Part shown: positions 32,628 to 39,810 of the stretch, piece by piece
Layout of the letters: every line of letters begins with the position of its first letter
How positions within the stretch are numbered: position 1 is the stretch's first letter
DNA from: Lachnospiraceae bacterium
GTDB lineage: Bacteria > Bacillota > Clostridia > Oscillospirales > Ruminococcaceae
Length of the DNA stretch: 54,561 nt
Assembly (NCBI GenBank): GCA_023664705.1
Contig: JAMPFE010000014.1
Location: 1-54,561 of the forward strand
Direction: 5' to 3'
Program-made: the position numbers and the translations under genes
Notes under the pieces: model-generated
What the model saw: only the letters and a program-made list of their open reading frames with translations
Database searches by the model: none
What the model was told of the DNA's origin: nothing

Positions 32628-33303
32628 TTTTAGCACCTCCCTTAAATGCCGATGAGCCTTCCAACCTTTCAAGCAGTATCTTTCGGCTCGCCTTGAATTC
32701 CTTTCCAATGAACCCGAGCCGCAGCAGAAAACACCTGAACGCGTATTTTTCGTTCTCCGCGGGCTTTGATTTCGGGCTGATCCGCTTGGATTTCAGCGAA
32801 AGTCCGCAGACCGCGCCGATGAACCGCGTGTACGCTTCGGTCTCGCCAGCGGTGAGTTCGCGGTCGAACCACGGGAATTTAACCGTAAGTTCCCCGACCT
32901 CGACCGGCAAGCCGCTCACTCCCAAAGCCTTTTTTATCAGCTCACCCTTTGCCGAGATAAGGTTGTTGATATTATCAACGTTGACGCGCTCCTTTGGCAG
33001 TTCCACCGTAAGCCCGAAATTCGCGTTTTGAGGGGCTTTTGTCTCTTCGGGTATAGTTTCCCCGCCGTCCGCGCCGACCGCCGAAATCGCGCGAAATCCG
33101 CGTTCCGAAAGCCGCTCGACGAGCGATGCGCTGTCCGCGTCATCGGGGAGTTCCAAATCGCCGCCGCGTGTGACAATGCAGTCGGCTATTTTGTAAGCCA
33201 TCGTAGGCGCTCCGAGGTATTCGGGAGCCGCGCCCAACAACTCGCCGACCGCTTTTGCAAACGCTTTTCTGTCCGCTCCTAGCTGTCCGTACTTAATGAT
33301 CAT
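32605..33303 (-). CDS. 'virulence-associated' family protein with amidoligase-like tail module
   Basis: 232 aa. The N-terminal half (MIIKYGQLGADRKAFAKAVG, YLGAPTMAYKIADCIVTRGG) belongs to a family often labelled 'virulence protein' in mobile elements of gut Firmicutes; no biochemical role is known to me. Its last about 55 residues (YAFRCFLLRLGFIGKEFK) match the tail of the amidoligase gene downstream. ATG 33303 follows AAGGAGGT. It has its own promoter of the shared type and heads a small operon with the DUF4314 gene. Confidence 0.75.
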   Translation of the reverse strand: MIIKYGQLGADRKAFAKAVGELLGAAPEYLGAPTMAYKIADCIVTRGGDLELPDDADSASLVERLSERGFRAISAVGADGGETIPEETKAPQNANFGLTVELPKERVNVDNINNLISAKGELIKKALGVSGLPVEVGELTVKFPWFDRELTAGETEAYTRFIGAVCGLSLKSKRISPKSKPAENEKYAFRCFLLRLGFIGKEFKASRKILLERLEGSSAFKGGAKIGQSSES

Positions 33304-33334
33304 GCAACTGACCTCCTTTTCCGTTTGTAGTGAC

Positions 33335-33363
33335 ATTTTAACTCTGTTCCGAGGAATTATCAA
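33335..33363 (-). promoter_or_regulatory. accessory promoter 3
   Basis: Minus strand: TTGATA (33358-33363), 17 bases ending CAGAGT, TAAAAT (33335-33340). Same -35/spacer/-10 design as promoters 1 and 2, but without their leader hairpin. GTTTGTAC and related inverted motifs lie upstream. Confidence 0.68.
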
Positions 33364-33385
33364 TACAATTACTGTACAAACATTT

Positions 33386-35077
33386 TTACAAATCTTTGTT
33401 TGAATTGTACCAAACTATCCCCGAAAGAACGAAATAAACGCACGGCAGCGCGACGCCGTTCCCCCATAGCTTGTATTCCGCCGAGTCGCTTTGCGGATTC
33501 CGAAGCCATCTTTCTATCTGTTTGCGTGATTTAGGCTTTACCGTCTTGCCGAGTGCTTTGTTGTAGTTTTGAAATATGCCGCTCCACCGCTCGATTTTTT
33601 CTTCCGTCGGGACAGCATCGCCCACGTCCGTCCACCAATCCGGGAAGCCTTGCAGTCTGGCACACTCGCAGGGCATAAGCCGGCGAACGATGTACTCCAC
33701 GTCGTTGACCACGGGAGCGCCCTTGTAATCCGACGCCGTTATCGTTCCGGAAACTTCCTCGTTTGCTCTTGAATAGAACGAAGCGCGGCAAGCCGAGTAG
33801 GCGGGAACTGCCACGGCGTTTGCGCCTCTGGCGACTATGGTCGGCTCGGACTCCGCGTCAACGGCTATGTCAAATTTCGCATTCTGTCCTTGATTAAAAG
33901 CCGCTCGGTCAATTCCGTAAGCCACCGCATGGCGATCCGTTGTGTTCAAGGTGAACGAAACGTCGCTGTTAAAGCCGCTCCCTTGCGGACCGTTCGGCGG
34001 TTCGCGTCCTATCAAATTCCCTTGAACAGATACAACGGCAACGCCGCCTTGATTCATTTCCGGAGAATTGCCGCCCGTATCGAGCGTTCTCGCGGTCTCG
34101 GTACAGTAAACGTTATGCCGCACGTTCTTAGTCCCTTCCGACGTAAAACGTACATCATAGATGCCGACTACCAGCGGCGCGTTATTTCCGCCCATGCCCA
34201 ATTTCGCGCCCAGCGTCGGCGCAGCGTCAAGCGGACCGCTGTATCTCCCATCCTGCGGATGATTTTCGTAAACGGCAGCGGATATGTTTTCCGCTCGCAA
34301 GGTCGGAGCGGTTTCATCTTCAAAGCCTATTCCCCGCGCTCTTGCGGACTGTCCGGGGCAGAAGCCCGCCGAATTTGCTGTTGCAGCGCATAAGCCAAAA
34401 CCTCCGGCAGCTTGTTGCCACGCGCGAAAGCGTTCCGCTGAATACTCCGACACGCCGTCGGACTCAAATAATATTTTTCCGGCGCATTCGGAATCAAAAC
34501 ATCCGACAAGAAAGATACGACGGCGGCGTTGGGGCACTCCCCAAAATTGCGCGTTGAGGACTCGCCAAGCGACGGAGTAACCGTCTCCCACGATCTCTCC
34601 GGCCGTATCCCATTTCGCAGGTCGAGGAACAGACACGCTTTCGTCTTTGACCTTGCACACGCTTTCGAGAACTGCTCTAAAATCTTCTCCCTTATTGCTT
34701 GAAAATGCTCCGAGAACATTTTCCCACACGATGTATCGCGGATATCTGCCATTTGTAGCGCACCTCATTTCCTTAATTATTCTTATCGCCTGAAAAAACA
34801 GATTTGACCGAGAGCCGCTCAATCCCTCGCGCCGCCCGGCAAGCGACATATCTTGGCACGGGCTTCCGAAGGTTATAATGTCCACAGGCGGCAGCTCCGC
34901 TCCGTTCAAGCCGTTAATATCGCCGCAGTGCTTTACATTTGGCAGCCGCCGCTCGGTAACGCATATCGCGAACGGCTCAATTTCCGAACTCCAGAGCGGC
35001 TTTATCCCGGCAAGCAGTCCGCCGAGTGGAAACCCGCCGCTCCCGTCAAAGAGCGAACCCAGCGTTAATTCACTCAC
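33386..35077 (-). CDS. DNA (cytosine-5-)methyltransferase
   Basis: 563 aa C5 methyltransferase. Motif I LGSLFDGSGGFPLGG near the start, motif IV FGSPCQDMS with the catalytic Cys in PCQ (about 73-75), motif VI WENVLGAF, motif VIII-like GVPQRRRRIFLVG, a long variable target-recognition region (about 210-440), then ECARLQGFPDWW and motif X GNGVALPCVYFVL. It would methylate phage DNA and protect it from host restriction; no nuclease partner is seen. GTG 35077 has AAGGAGGTGG ahead and overlaps the end of the broken methyltransferase. Confidence 0.94.
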   Translation of the reverse strand: MSELTLGSLFDGSGGFPLGGLLAGIKPLWSSEIEPFAICVTERRLPNVKHCGDINGLNGAELPPVDIITFGSPCQDMSLAGRREGLSGSRSNLFFQAIRIIKEMRCATNGRYPRYIVWENVLGAFSSNKGEDFRAVLESVCKVKDESVSVPRPAKWDTAGEIVGDGYSVAWRVLNAQFWGVPQRRRRIFLVGCFDSECAGKILFESDGVSEYSAERFRAWQQAAGGFGLCAATANSAGFCPGQSARARGIGFEDETAPTLRAENISAAVYENHPQDGRYSGPLDAAPTLGAKLGMGGNNAPLVVGIYDVRFTSEGTKNVRHNVYCTETARTLDTGGNSPEMNQGGVAVVSVQGNLIGREPPNGPQGSGFNSDVSFTLNTTDRHAVAYGIDRAAFNQGQNAKFDIAVDAESEPTIVARGANAVAVPAYSACRASFYSRANEEVSGTITASDYKGAPVVNDVEYIVRRLMPCECARLQGFPDWWTDVGDAVPTEEKIERWSGIFQNYNKALGKTVKPKSRKQIERWLRNPQSDSAEYKLWGNGVALPCVYFVLSGIVWYNSNKDL

Positions 35078-35986
35078 TTTTCTCCACCTCCTTGACAAGA
35101 TCGGAGAAAAAGAGCTTCTCGCCGCCGCGTGTCACAAACACATCTTCGGGGCGTTTCGTGAACTCGACATAGCGCCGCAAAATAACCGAAGCGTATTTTT
35201 CATCAAGCTCCATAGTGCGGCAGATGCGGTTAGTCTGCTCGCATGCCATAAGCGTAGAGCCGCTCCGCCGTTTTCAAGGTGTGCCGCCATATTTTTGAAC
35301 GACTGCAAAAGGAAATTGTAAAAATCCTCGCCCTTGATGCTGTCGTTCTGTATCTTCAAGCCGCTCGCCGATGTGAAAGATACGCCATACGGCGGATCGG
35401 TAAGCACGAGATTCGCGCGGTCACCGTTCATCAGCGCGGCAACGTCCTCCGCGTTGGTCGCGTCGCCGCACATCATACGATGCCGCCCTACCGTCCAAAT
35501 ATCGCCGCGCTGCACAAAGGACGCGTTTTCGAGAGCCGTCGTAAGGTCAAAATCATCGTCCTTTGCCGCCGAATTTTCCGTCGAAAACAGGTCGGCGACC
35601 TCGTCCTCGGAGAAGCCTGTCAGCGACAGGTCAAAGCCTTCACCTTGTAAGTCGGCAATCTCGACAGCGAGAAGCGCGTCGTCCCAGCCGGCATTCAAGG
35701 AAAGTTTATTGTCCGCGATAACGTATGCGCGGCGCTGTGCCTCCGTGAGATGGCTTTCTTTAATGCAAGGTATTTTCTTCAAGCCGAGTTTTTGCGCCGC
35801 GTAAAAGCGACCGTGACCGCACAAAATCGTGTTATCCTCGGAGACCACAACAGGCGCGAGAAAACCGAACTCCTTTATTGACGCGGCGATCTGCGCGATC
35901 TGTTCCGATGAGTGAGTGCGGGCGTTTCTCGCGTAGGGAATAAGGGCTTCAACGTCCGCGAGAAAATATTCGGGATGCTTATCCAC
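35070..35986 (-). pseudogene. ParB-domain N6-adenine methyltransferase, internal deletion with frameshift
   Basis: The 5' frame (ends at 35132) encodes a ParB-like domain (about 1-115; ILCGHGRFYAAQKLGLKKIP) and the methyltransferase motif TDPPYGVSF, then runs out of frame after HLENGGA. In another frame the family's C-terminus resumes (GSTLMACEQTNRICRTMELD, then YASVILRRYVEFT) and ends at 35070. About 110-120 residues, including the segment with DPFGGSG, are missing relative to usual proteins of about 400 aa. The join lies near 35255-35270 in a GGCGGAGCGGCT repeat-like stretch. ATG 35986 overlaps the P27-like gene. Confidence 0.85.
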
Positions 35987-36386
35987 CGTAGACCACCTCC
36001 CGAACCGTTGCGGTCACGGTCGGACGCGCATCCTTAATCAACAGGAGTATCTCCGCGCGGATCGCGGCGGCTTGCTTGAGGTAGCCCTGCGCCATCGTCA
36101 CATACGGAGACTGCATAGCCGCTCCGGTCGTCGGGTGCTTGGCGATGTATCCGTATTTCGAGATCATTTCCTCGAGATGCACCCACCGCGCCACCGACAT
36201 GGCGTATTGCTCCACCATCTGCGCGGAAACAACGCTCTCGCAGCCGTTAGCCCTCAGCCACTCGACGGTCTCGCGCATCACGTCTCCGGCGCAGAGCTTA
36301 GACCCGTCGCGCTGTACCGCCTCCAGATATTCCTTTATCGGCGGCATTGCAATCGACTTCAAATCGGGAATTTTTGATTTTGACAT
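35979..36386 (-). CDS. P27-family small terminase-like protein
   Basis: 135 aa, helical: VMRETVEWLRANGCESVVSA, QYAMSVARWVHLEEMISKYG, and KHPTTGAAMQSPYVTMAQGY, the signature of P27-type small terminase subunits. It precedes a ParB-domain methyltransferase, a pair usually found upstream of a different (P27-partner) large terminase. This phage already has a Nu1/GpA pair, so the gene probably arrived with the methyltransferase. ATG 36386 has TAGGAGG, which is buried in a hairpin. Confidence 0.8.
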   Translation of the reverse strand: MSKSKIPDLKSIAMPPIKEYLEAVQRDGSKLCAGDVMRETVEWLRANGCESVVSAQMVEQYAMSVARWVHLEEMISKYGYIAKHPTTGAAMQSPYVTMAQGYLKQAAAIRAEILLLIKDARPTVTATVREVVYGG

Positions 36387-36393
36387 AAAAAAC

Positions 36394-36436
36394 CTCCTAA
36401 TTTTTGTCCGAGCGGGGCGTGCTCGGAAATTAGGAG
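36394..36436 (-). promoter_or_regulatory. ribosome-site-sequestering hairpin
   Basis: On the minus strand CTCCTAATTT (36427-36436 complement) pairs with AAATTAGGAG (36394-36403 complement), enclosing CCGAGC / GCTCGG. The 3' arm is the ribosome site of the P27-like gene and is followed by GTTTTTT before the ATG, so it could also attenuate transcription. Confidence 0.65.
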
Positions 36437-36461
36437 TGCTTGATGATCGGAATTTAATTTT

Positions 36462-36503
36462 ATTTTAACATATTTATCCCGTGACAAACGTGACATTCGT
36501 GAC
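36462..36503 (-). promoter_or_regulatory. CGTGAC-box promoter B
   Basis: Three boxes at 9-bp period (plus-strand CGTGAC at 36480, 36489, 36498), 12 bases, then TAAAAT on the minus strand (36462-36467). Identical geometry to promoter A. It drives the P27-like and methyltransferase genes. Confidence 0.7.
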
Positions 36504-36513
36504 AGAATAAAAC

Positions 36514-36550
36514 AAAAAAATCCCGCCGGCGAATCGTTTCGCCGACGGGA
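36514..36550 (-). terminator. terminator shielding promoter B
   Basis: TCCCGTCGGCGAA / TTCGCCGGCGGGA (one mismatch) followed by TTTTTTTG on the minus strand. It stops any leftward transcript, including a possible antisense RNA from the small-peptide region, before promoter B. Confidence 0.8.
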
Positions 36551-36590
36551 AAAATATTTTAAAAAATTTTAATTTTTTTCAAAAAACCCC

Positions 36591-36619
36591 TTGACAACCA
36601 CGTTAAAATGTGGTATAAT
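36591..36619 (+). promoter_or_regulatory. consensus promoter with palindromic spacer
   Basis: TTGACA, 17 bases, TATAAT, preceded by an A/T-rich tract. The spacer holds ACCAC-N8-GTGGT, a probable repressor operator. It is one of the few plus-strand promoters in the phage part and drives the small-peptide/XRE unit. Confidence 0.85.
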
Positions 36620-36645
36620 ATAATTACAGAGAGGGGGTGATTAAA

Positions 36646-36771
36646 ATGAACAAGAAAATAAAGGAGCTCATCGAAGTGCTCAAGCAAGTCGACAAGCTCC
36701 TCACCCAGATCTTAAAGCTAGTCATCACACTCGGCACGATCTGGGCAGTCGTCAAGGGAACGTTCTTCTAA
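36646..36771 (+). CDS. 41-aa hydrophobic peptide
   Basis: Peptide starting MNKKIKELIEVLKQVDKL: an amphipathic, Lys-rich N-terminal helix, then a membrane-type segment (LKLVITLGTIWAVV) and a short KGTFF tail. AGAGAGGGGGTGA precedes ATG 36646 and the promoter is at full consensus. Size, one membrane helix and charged ends resemble type I toxins or small holin-like peptides, but no family is recognised. A candidate antisense promoter faces it from downstream. Confidence 0.65.
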   Translation: MNKKIKELIEVLKQVDKLLTQILKLVITLGTIWAVVKGTFF

Positions 36772-36780
36772 AGACGCTCC

Positions 36781-36827
36781 GCTTTCAAAGGGGGAGACGG
36801 AGGCAACCGCCTCCCCTAATTGAAAGC
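36781..36827 (+). other. long nested hairpin between the two peptide genes
   Basis: Outer stem GCTTTCAA / TTGAAAGC; inside, GGGGAG or GGAGGC can pair with the same CTCCCC / GCCTCC stretch, giving alternative folds. A TATTTTT tract follows after 7 bases, so it may end or attenuate the first transcript. Confidence 0.7.
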
Positions 36828-36853
36828 ATAACATATTTTTGAAAGGAAGTCAA
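36825..36853 (-). promoter_or_regulatory. possible antisense promoter
   Basis: On the minus strand TTGACT (36848-36853), 17 bases, TATGCT (36825-36830). It would start an RNA at about 36818 running antisense through the 3' region and coding part of the 41-aa peptide. Confidence 0.45.
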
Positions 36854-36861
36854 GGGGTTTT

Positions 36862-36960
36862 ATGAAAAAAGATGTTTTGAAGCTGACTTTTTTGATTTTC
36901 GACATTGCGATCACTTTGATCGCGATCGTCGGCGCGATCTGGTTTTTCTTTGTAAAGTGA
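36862..36960 (+). CDS. 32-aa membrane peptide
   Basis: A Lys-flanked hydrophobic helix: MKKDVLKLTFLIFD, ITLIAIVGAIWFFFVK. GAAAGGAAGTCAAGG lies ahead of ATG 36862 and the stop overlaps the ribosome site of the XRE gene. It is too short for standard gene calling. Role unknown; with the 41-aa peptide and the regulator it forms a compact unit. Confidence 0.6.
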   Translation: MKKDVLKLTFLIFDIAITLIAIVGAIWFFFVK

Positions 36961-36969
36961 GGTGATTTT

Positions 36970-37164
36970 GTGTTATACATCAAGCAGCACCGCCTAAAAG
37001 CGGGAATATCCGTGCCGAAAATGTCCGCACTTACCGGGCTTTCACGGCGCACCATTGAAGACTTGGAGAAGCGCGGCGACTGCCTTGTGTCTAATGCGAA
37101 GCTCATCGCCGACGTTCTCGGACTGAAAATCGACGATTTTTTCACGCCGCCCGAAAACGAATAA
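36970..37164 (+). CDS. XRE-family HTH regulator
   Basis: 64-aa Cro/C1-type protein: KQHRLKAGISVPKMSALTGL, SRRTIEDLEKRGDC, then LIADVLGLKIDDFF. Likely a dimeric repressor; the ACCAC-N8-GTGGT palindrome in the upstream promoter is a plausible target. GTG 36970 follows GAGGTGA. As the only plus-strand regulator in the phage body it may be the remaining lysogeny control or may control the peptides. Confidence 0.85.
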   Translation: MLYIKQHRLKAGISVPKMSALTGLSRRTIEDLEKRGDCLVSNAKLIADVLGLKIDDFFTPPENE

Positions 37165-37168
37165 TTTT

Positions 37169-37205
37169 ATACGGCGCTGCTCTCCAAAACAGCGCCGTAT
37201 TTTTA
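37169..37205. terminator. bidirectional terminator between convergent genes
   Basis: ATACGGCGCTG / CAGCGCCGTAT with a 10-base loop, followed by TTTTTAT on the plus strand and TAAAATT on the minus strand. It ends both the XRE unit and the leftward early operon. Confidence 0.88.
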
Positions 37206-37610
37206 TCCGTGCGGGTGATCTCGCAAATATCTGTAAAACAAATGCTTAACGCTCTCTTCCGAATTTCTGCCGCCGAGTTTCATTGCGATTTTGAAAAACT
37301 GCTCGCCGCTGTAGATGTGTTTCTCAAAGATCAGCCGAGTGCGCAGATCGCGGATATTGGAAATATACCGCTCGATGCGTTTTATCTTGACCGCGCACGA
37401 TTCCGCGAGCCGCTCCAGCTCGTCCTTTTTCGCGATCGCTTGTATGTATTTTTCCTCGGTCGGATTTTTTCCCGAAGGGCTGTTCACAATGCCGTTATTG
37501 TCGAATCGCGGAGAACTCACGGTTCGCCCGTCTATCTCGCGTATCCGTTCACGACAATGTTCAATGCAGACCTTCAGCGTGTGGTAGCTGTTCAATTCTT
37601 CGAGCGTCAT
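37203..37610 (-). CDS. sigma-like/DUF1492-type late gene regulator (probable)
   Basis: 135 aa: helical N-terminus (YHTLKVCIEHCRERIREID), coiled coil (DELERLAESCAVKIKRIERY) and a C-terminal region-4-like HTH (FEKHIYSGEQFFKIAMKLGG, SVKHLFYRYL). This is the plan of ArpU/RinA/DUF1492 phage regulators, usually the last early gene and activators of the packaging-structural operon. Position fits: final gene of the early operon. It is the best candidate for binding the CGTGAC boxes. ATG 37610. Confidence 0.72.
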   Translation of the reverse strand: MTLEELNSYHTLKVCIEHCRERIREIDGRTVSSPRFDNNGIVNSPSGKNPTEEKYIQAIAKKDELERLAESCAVKIKRIERYISNIRDLRTRLIFEKHIYSGEQFFKIAMKLGGRNSEESVKHLFYRYLRDHPHG

Positions 37611-37622
37611 GCCGTTTCCCCC

Positions 37623-37928
37623 TTAAATATAGCCGTTTTCTTTTGCAAAGTCGCCGAGCTTCTTCAGCGTTATCTTTCCGATCCCGCGTATATCCGCTGA
37701 CTTAAGCGCATTCAGAAATTCGCTTACATAGGTTTCTGTAGCGACTATTACCCCGGTTAAACCCTCCGAGGCAATCCGTTCAAGTTCGGTATCCTCTTTG
37801 GGCGCTTTTATCACCAAAGGAGACACATCAAACCGCTTGACAAGTTCCTCGTCGCTCATTTTACGAATTTTGACCGCGCGATTATGTATTTCTTTCTGCT
37901 CCTGCGTCCGGTTCTTGATCTTTCCCAT
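37623..37928 (-). CDS. hypothetical protein with HhH-like C-terminus
   Basis: 101 aa. A basic start (KIKNRTQEQKEIHNRAVKIR), then SDEELVKRFDVSPLVI, and a C-terminal helix-hairpin-helix-like segment ADIRGIGKITLKKLGDFA. This suggests weak DNA binding, but no family is recognised. ATG 37928 is preferred (AGGTG 9 bases ahead) over the GTG at 37940. Confidence 0.6.
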   Translation of the reverse strand: MGKIKNRTQEQKEIHNRAVKIRKMSDEELVKRFDVSPLVIKAPKEDTELERIASEGLTGVIVATETYVSEFLNALKSADIRGIGKITLKKLGDFAKENGYI

Positions 37929-37936
37929 CTTAAAAT

Positions 37937-38461
37937 TCACCTCCCGGAAAGCACTTTATAGCACGCCAGCGCAGCTTTGGCATCCGCCAAACTGTTATGC
38001 GCCTCGCCTTCCCACTTATAACCGCAAAACTCGGCGCATTCCCGCAGAGAACGCCATTTCGGACGGTCGCGTGTGTGATCCCATTCACCGAGCGCCGCCA
38101 TTTTGCCCATAAACATCTGCTGCACGTCTATCACGCGCATATTTTCGGGGAATATCACACCGGACTTTTTGAGAAACCTCAAATCGAATCCGGCGTTATA
38201 TCCCACAAAGACCTCGCAACGTTCAAAAAGCAGGTTTATCGCGTCAAGCCGCTCGCCGAACGTCGGCTTGTTTTGAACCATCTCGCGCGTGATGTGGTTG
38301 ATCTCCGCCGCCTTATCCCACGCGAGGTGATACGACGGACAGAAGTATTCGTTGAAAATTTCTTCATTGCTCCCGTCGACTATCGAGAGCTGCAAGATCT
38401 CATCGGTTGCGGGATCAAGTCCCGTGGTCTCGGTGTCCACCGAGAAAATAATCGGCTCCAT
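37937..38461 (-). CDS. DEDDh 3'-5' exonuclease
   Basis: 174 aa exonuclease of the RNase T/DNA polymerase III epsilon type. Exo I FSVDTETTGLDP with the first acidic pair, Exo II GYNAGFDLRFL, Exo III HNSLADAKAAL with the general-base His. It removes 3' nucleotides from DNA or RNA; in phages it may proofread or process replication ends. Full single-domain length. ATG 38461 follows GAAAGGAG. Confidence 0.93.
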   Translation of the reverse strand: MEPIIFSVDTETTGLDPATDEILQLSIVDGSNEEIFNEYFCPSYHLAWDKAAEINHITREMVQNKPTFGERLDAINLLFERCEVFVGYNAGFDLRFLKKSGVIFPENMRVIDVQQMFMGKMAALGEWDHTRDRPKWRSLRECAEFCGYKWEGEAHNSLADAKAALACYKVLSGR

Positions 38462-38488
38462 GCTTTAACTCCTTTCAAAATCAAACCG

Positions 38489-38686
38489 CTATTTTTTACG
38501 GTTTTTGTTTTCTTTGCGCTTTTTCAAACGCAATTTTATCTCATCGACCACCGATGCTCCAAAATACCAAAACGCTATGACCGCCAAAAACGCTATTATC
38601 GGAATACCCGTGATAGGATAAACCCACCACTCCGGGTATCCGTGTTCTTCAAGCCAATGAACCAACAAATATGATTCCAAATCCAA
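38489..38686 (-). CDS. small membrane protein
   Basis: About 66 aa from TTG 38686 (GGAGGAAGG 8 bases ahead). One membrane helix (ITGIPIIAFLAVIAFWYFGA) with a strongly basic C-terminus (RLKKRKENKNRKK). Function unknown. Start directly follows the upstream stop. Confidence 0.6.
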   Translation of the reverse strand: MDLESYLLVHWLEEHGYPEWWVYPITGIPIIAFLAVIAFWYFGASVVDEIKLRLKKRKENKNRKK

Positions 38687-38687
38687 T

Positions 38688-39131
38688 TCATACACCTTCC
38701 TCCGCGTAATGCTTTTTGATCCGATTAAAAACCTCGTCTGCATGGAGATATCCCAAAACGTCGTCTTTTATCCGTTCCCTCGGAGTTAGCAGCCCCTGTA
38801 TCTCAAGCAGATCGTACTCGAAGCCGTAACTGCCGCAATGCTCGATCACGCTGACAACACGGTTTTCTTTATTCGGATAGCAAATTTGAAATCCGTCATA
38901 CAGCGGTTCGAAGGTATGCGGTATCCCGACAGTGCGAAGCATTTCCAGCAACTTAAAAATCTCATTGTATTTGGTGACGATGCGCCCGGAATTATCCACC
39001 AAATACACCGGAGCCGGAATTTCGGTCAATTTCCCGCAATCCAAGCATTTTCCACCGACGAGGAATTTATCCTTACCGCAGATAGCACATTTGCCGCGAA
39101 AATCGGGCTTTTTGGGTTTAAACGCTTTCAT
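38688..39131 (-). CDS. zinc-ribbon hypothetical protein
   Basis: 147 aa with an N-terminal ribbon CAICGKDKFLVGGKCLDCGK and an alpha/beta remainder (YNEIFKLLEMLRTVGIPHTF, YGFEYDLLEIQGLLTP). Unrecognised family. Overlaps its neighbours by a few bases, as most genes in this early operon. Confidence 0.65.
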   Translation of the reverse strand: MKAFKPKKPDFRGKCAICGKDKFLVGGKCLDCGKLTEIPAPVYLVDNSGRIVTKYNEIFKLLEMLRTVGIPHTFEPLYDGFQICYPNKENRVVSVIEHCGSYGFEYDLLEIQGLLTPRERIKDDVLGYLHADEVFNRIKKHYAEEGV

Positions 39132-39370
39132 TCTGCCGCCCCTTTCCGTTTAAGCCGCTCGCCGATTACGCCCTGAATCGCGTCGGCGCAACTTTCGCAC
39201 ATATTCAAACACCGCTCGCTGCCGCCGTCGTAAATGTACCCGTAAGTTCCCGACATCGGCAGCTCAAGCGAGAAGTAGTATCCGCATTCTTCACCGCAGA
39301 CCTCGCAAACGTTCATCGGTCTCGGCAGCGTACCGCTGCCGTTGTTCAAAATATCACCTATACGGTTCAT
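39128..39370 (-). CDS. small Cys-rich hypothetical protein
   Basis: 80 aa with CEVCGEEC and CESCADAI pairs, probably binding zinc. ATG 39370 is set by GAGGGGGATAAAC. Function unknown. Confidence 0.65.
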   Translation of the reverse strand: MNRIGDILNNGSGTLPRPMNVCEVCGEECGYYFSLELPMSGTYGYIYDGGSERCLNMCESCADAIQGVIGERLKRKGAAE

Positions 39371-39810
39371 TTGTTTATCCCCCTCGCTCCGTCGTTCCAC
39401 GCTTTGAGTGCCTCGCTCGGCAAGTGCGCCGCATTGCCTCTGTAACCGCAATCCGCGCATCTCCCGAAATAGTATGTGTTATGTTGGTATTTGCTTTTGG
39501 TTCTTTTACTGTGGGTACGAATATGATTGCCGCCGCAGTTAGGGCAGAAATCAAAACGTTTATCCCACAAAAGCGCGTCGTTTTCCTCAATAAGCTTGTC
39601 GCGCCGCTCTTTGTCCGCTTTCATCGCGATTATCTCATCGGGCGTGAACCCCGTGTCCTCATAGGCGGCGAGGCGGTTCATCGCGGCGGTCAGCGCGTTG
39701 GCTTGCGCAAACAAAAGTCCGCCGTAAATTTCGGGCATAACGTCCGATAACGCGATGATGTCCGCATTGCCGAATTCATCGCGTTCGGTCAGCCTATTCA
39801 TCGCTATCAT
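39367..39810 (-). CDS. Lar-like zinc-ribbon protein with YEDTG motif
   Basis: 147 aa. Start MNRLTERDEFGNADII, then LAAYEDTGFTPDEI, a motif found in many Firmicutes phage proteins (two others in this window), and a C-terminal ribbon CPNCGG...CADCGYRG with EALKAWNDG, resembling Lar/restriction-alleviation-type zinc ribbons. An anti-restriction role is possible but not shown. Confidence 0.65.
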   Translation of the reverse strand: MIAMNRLTERDEFGNADIIALSDVMPEIYGGLLFAQANALTAAMNRLAAYEDTGFTPDEIIAMKADKERRDKLIEENDALLWDKRFDFCPNCGGNHIRTHSKRTKSKYQHNTYYFGRCADCGYRGNAAHLPSEALKAWNDGARGINK

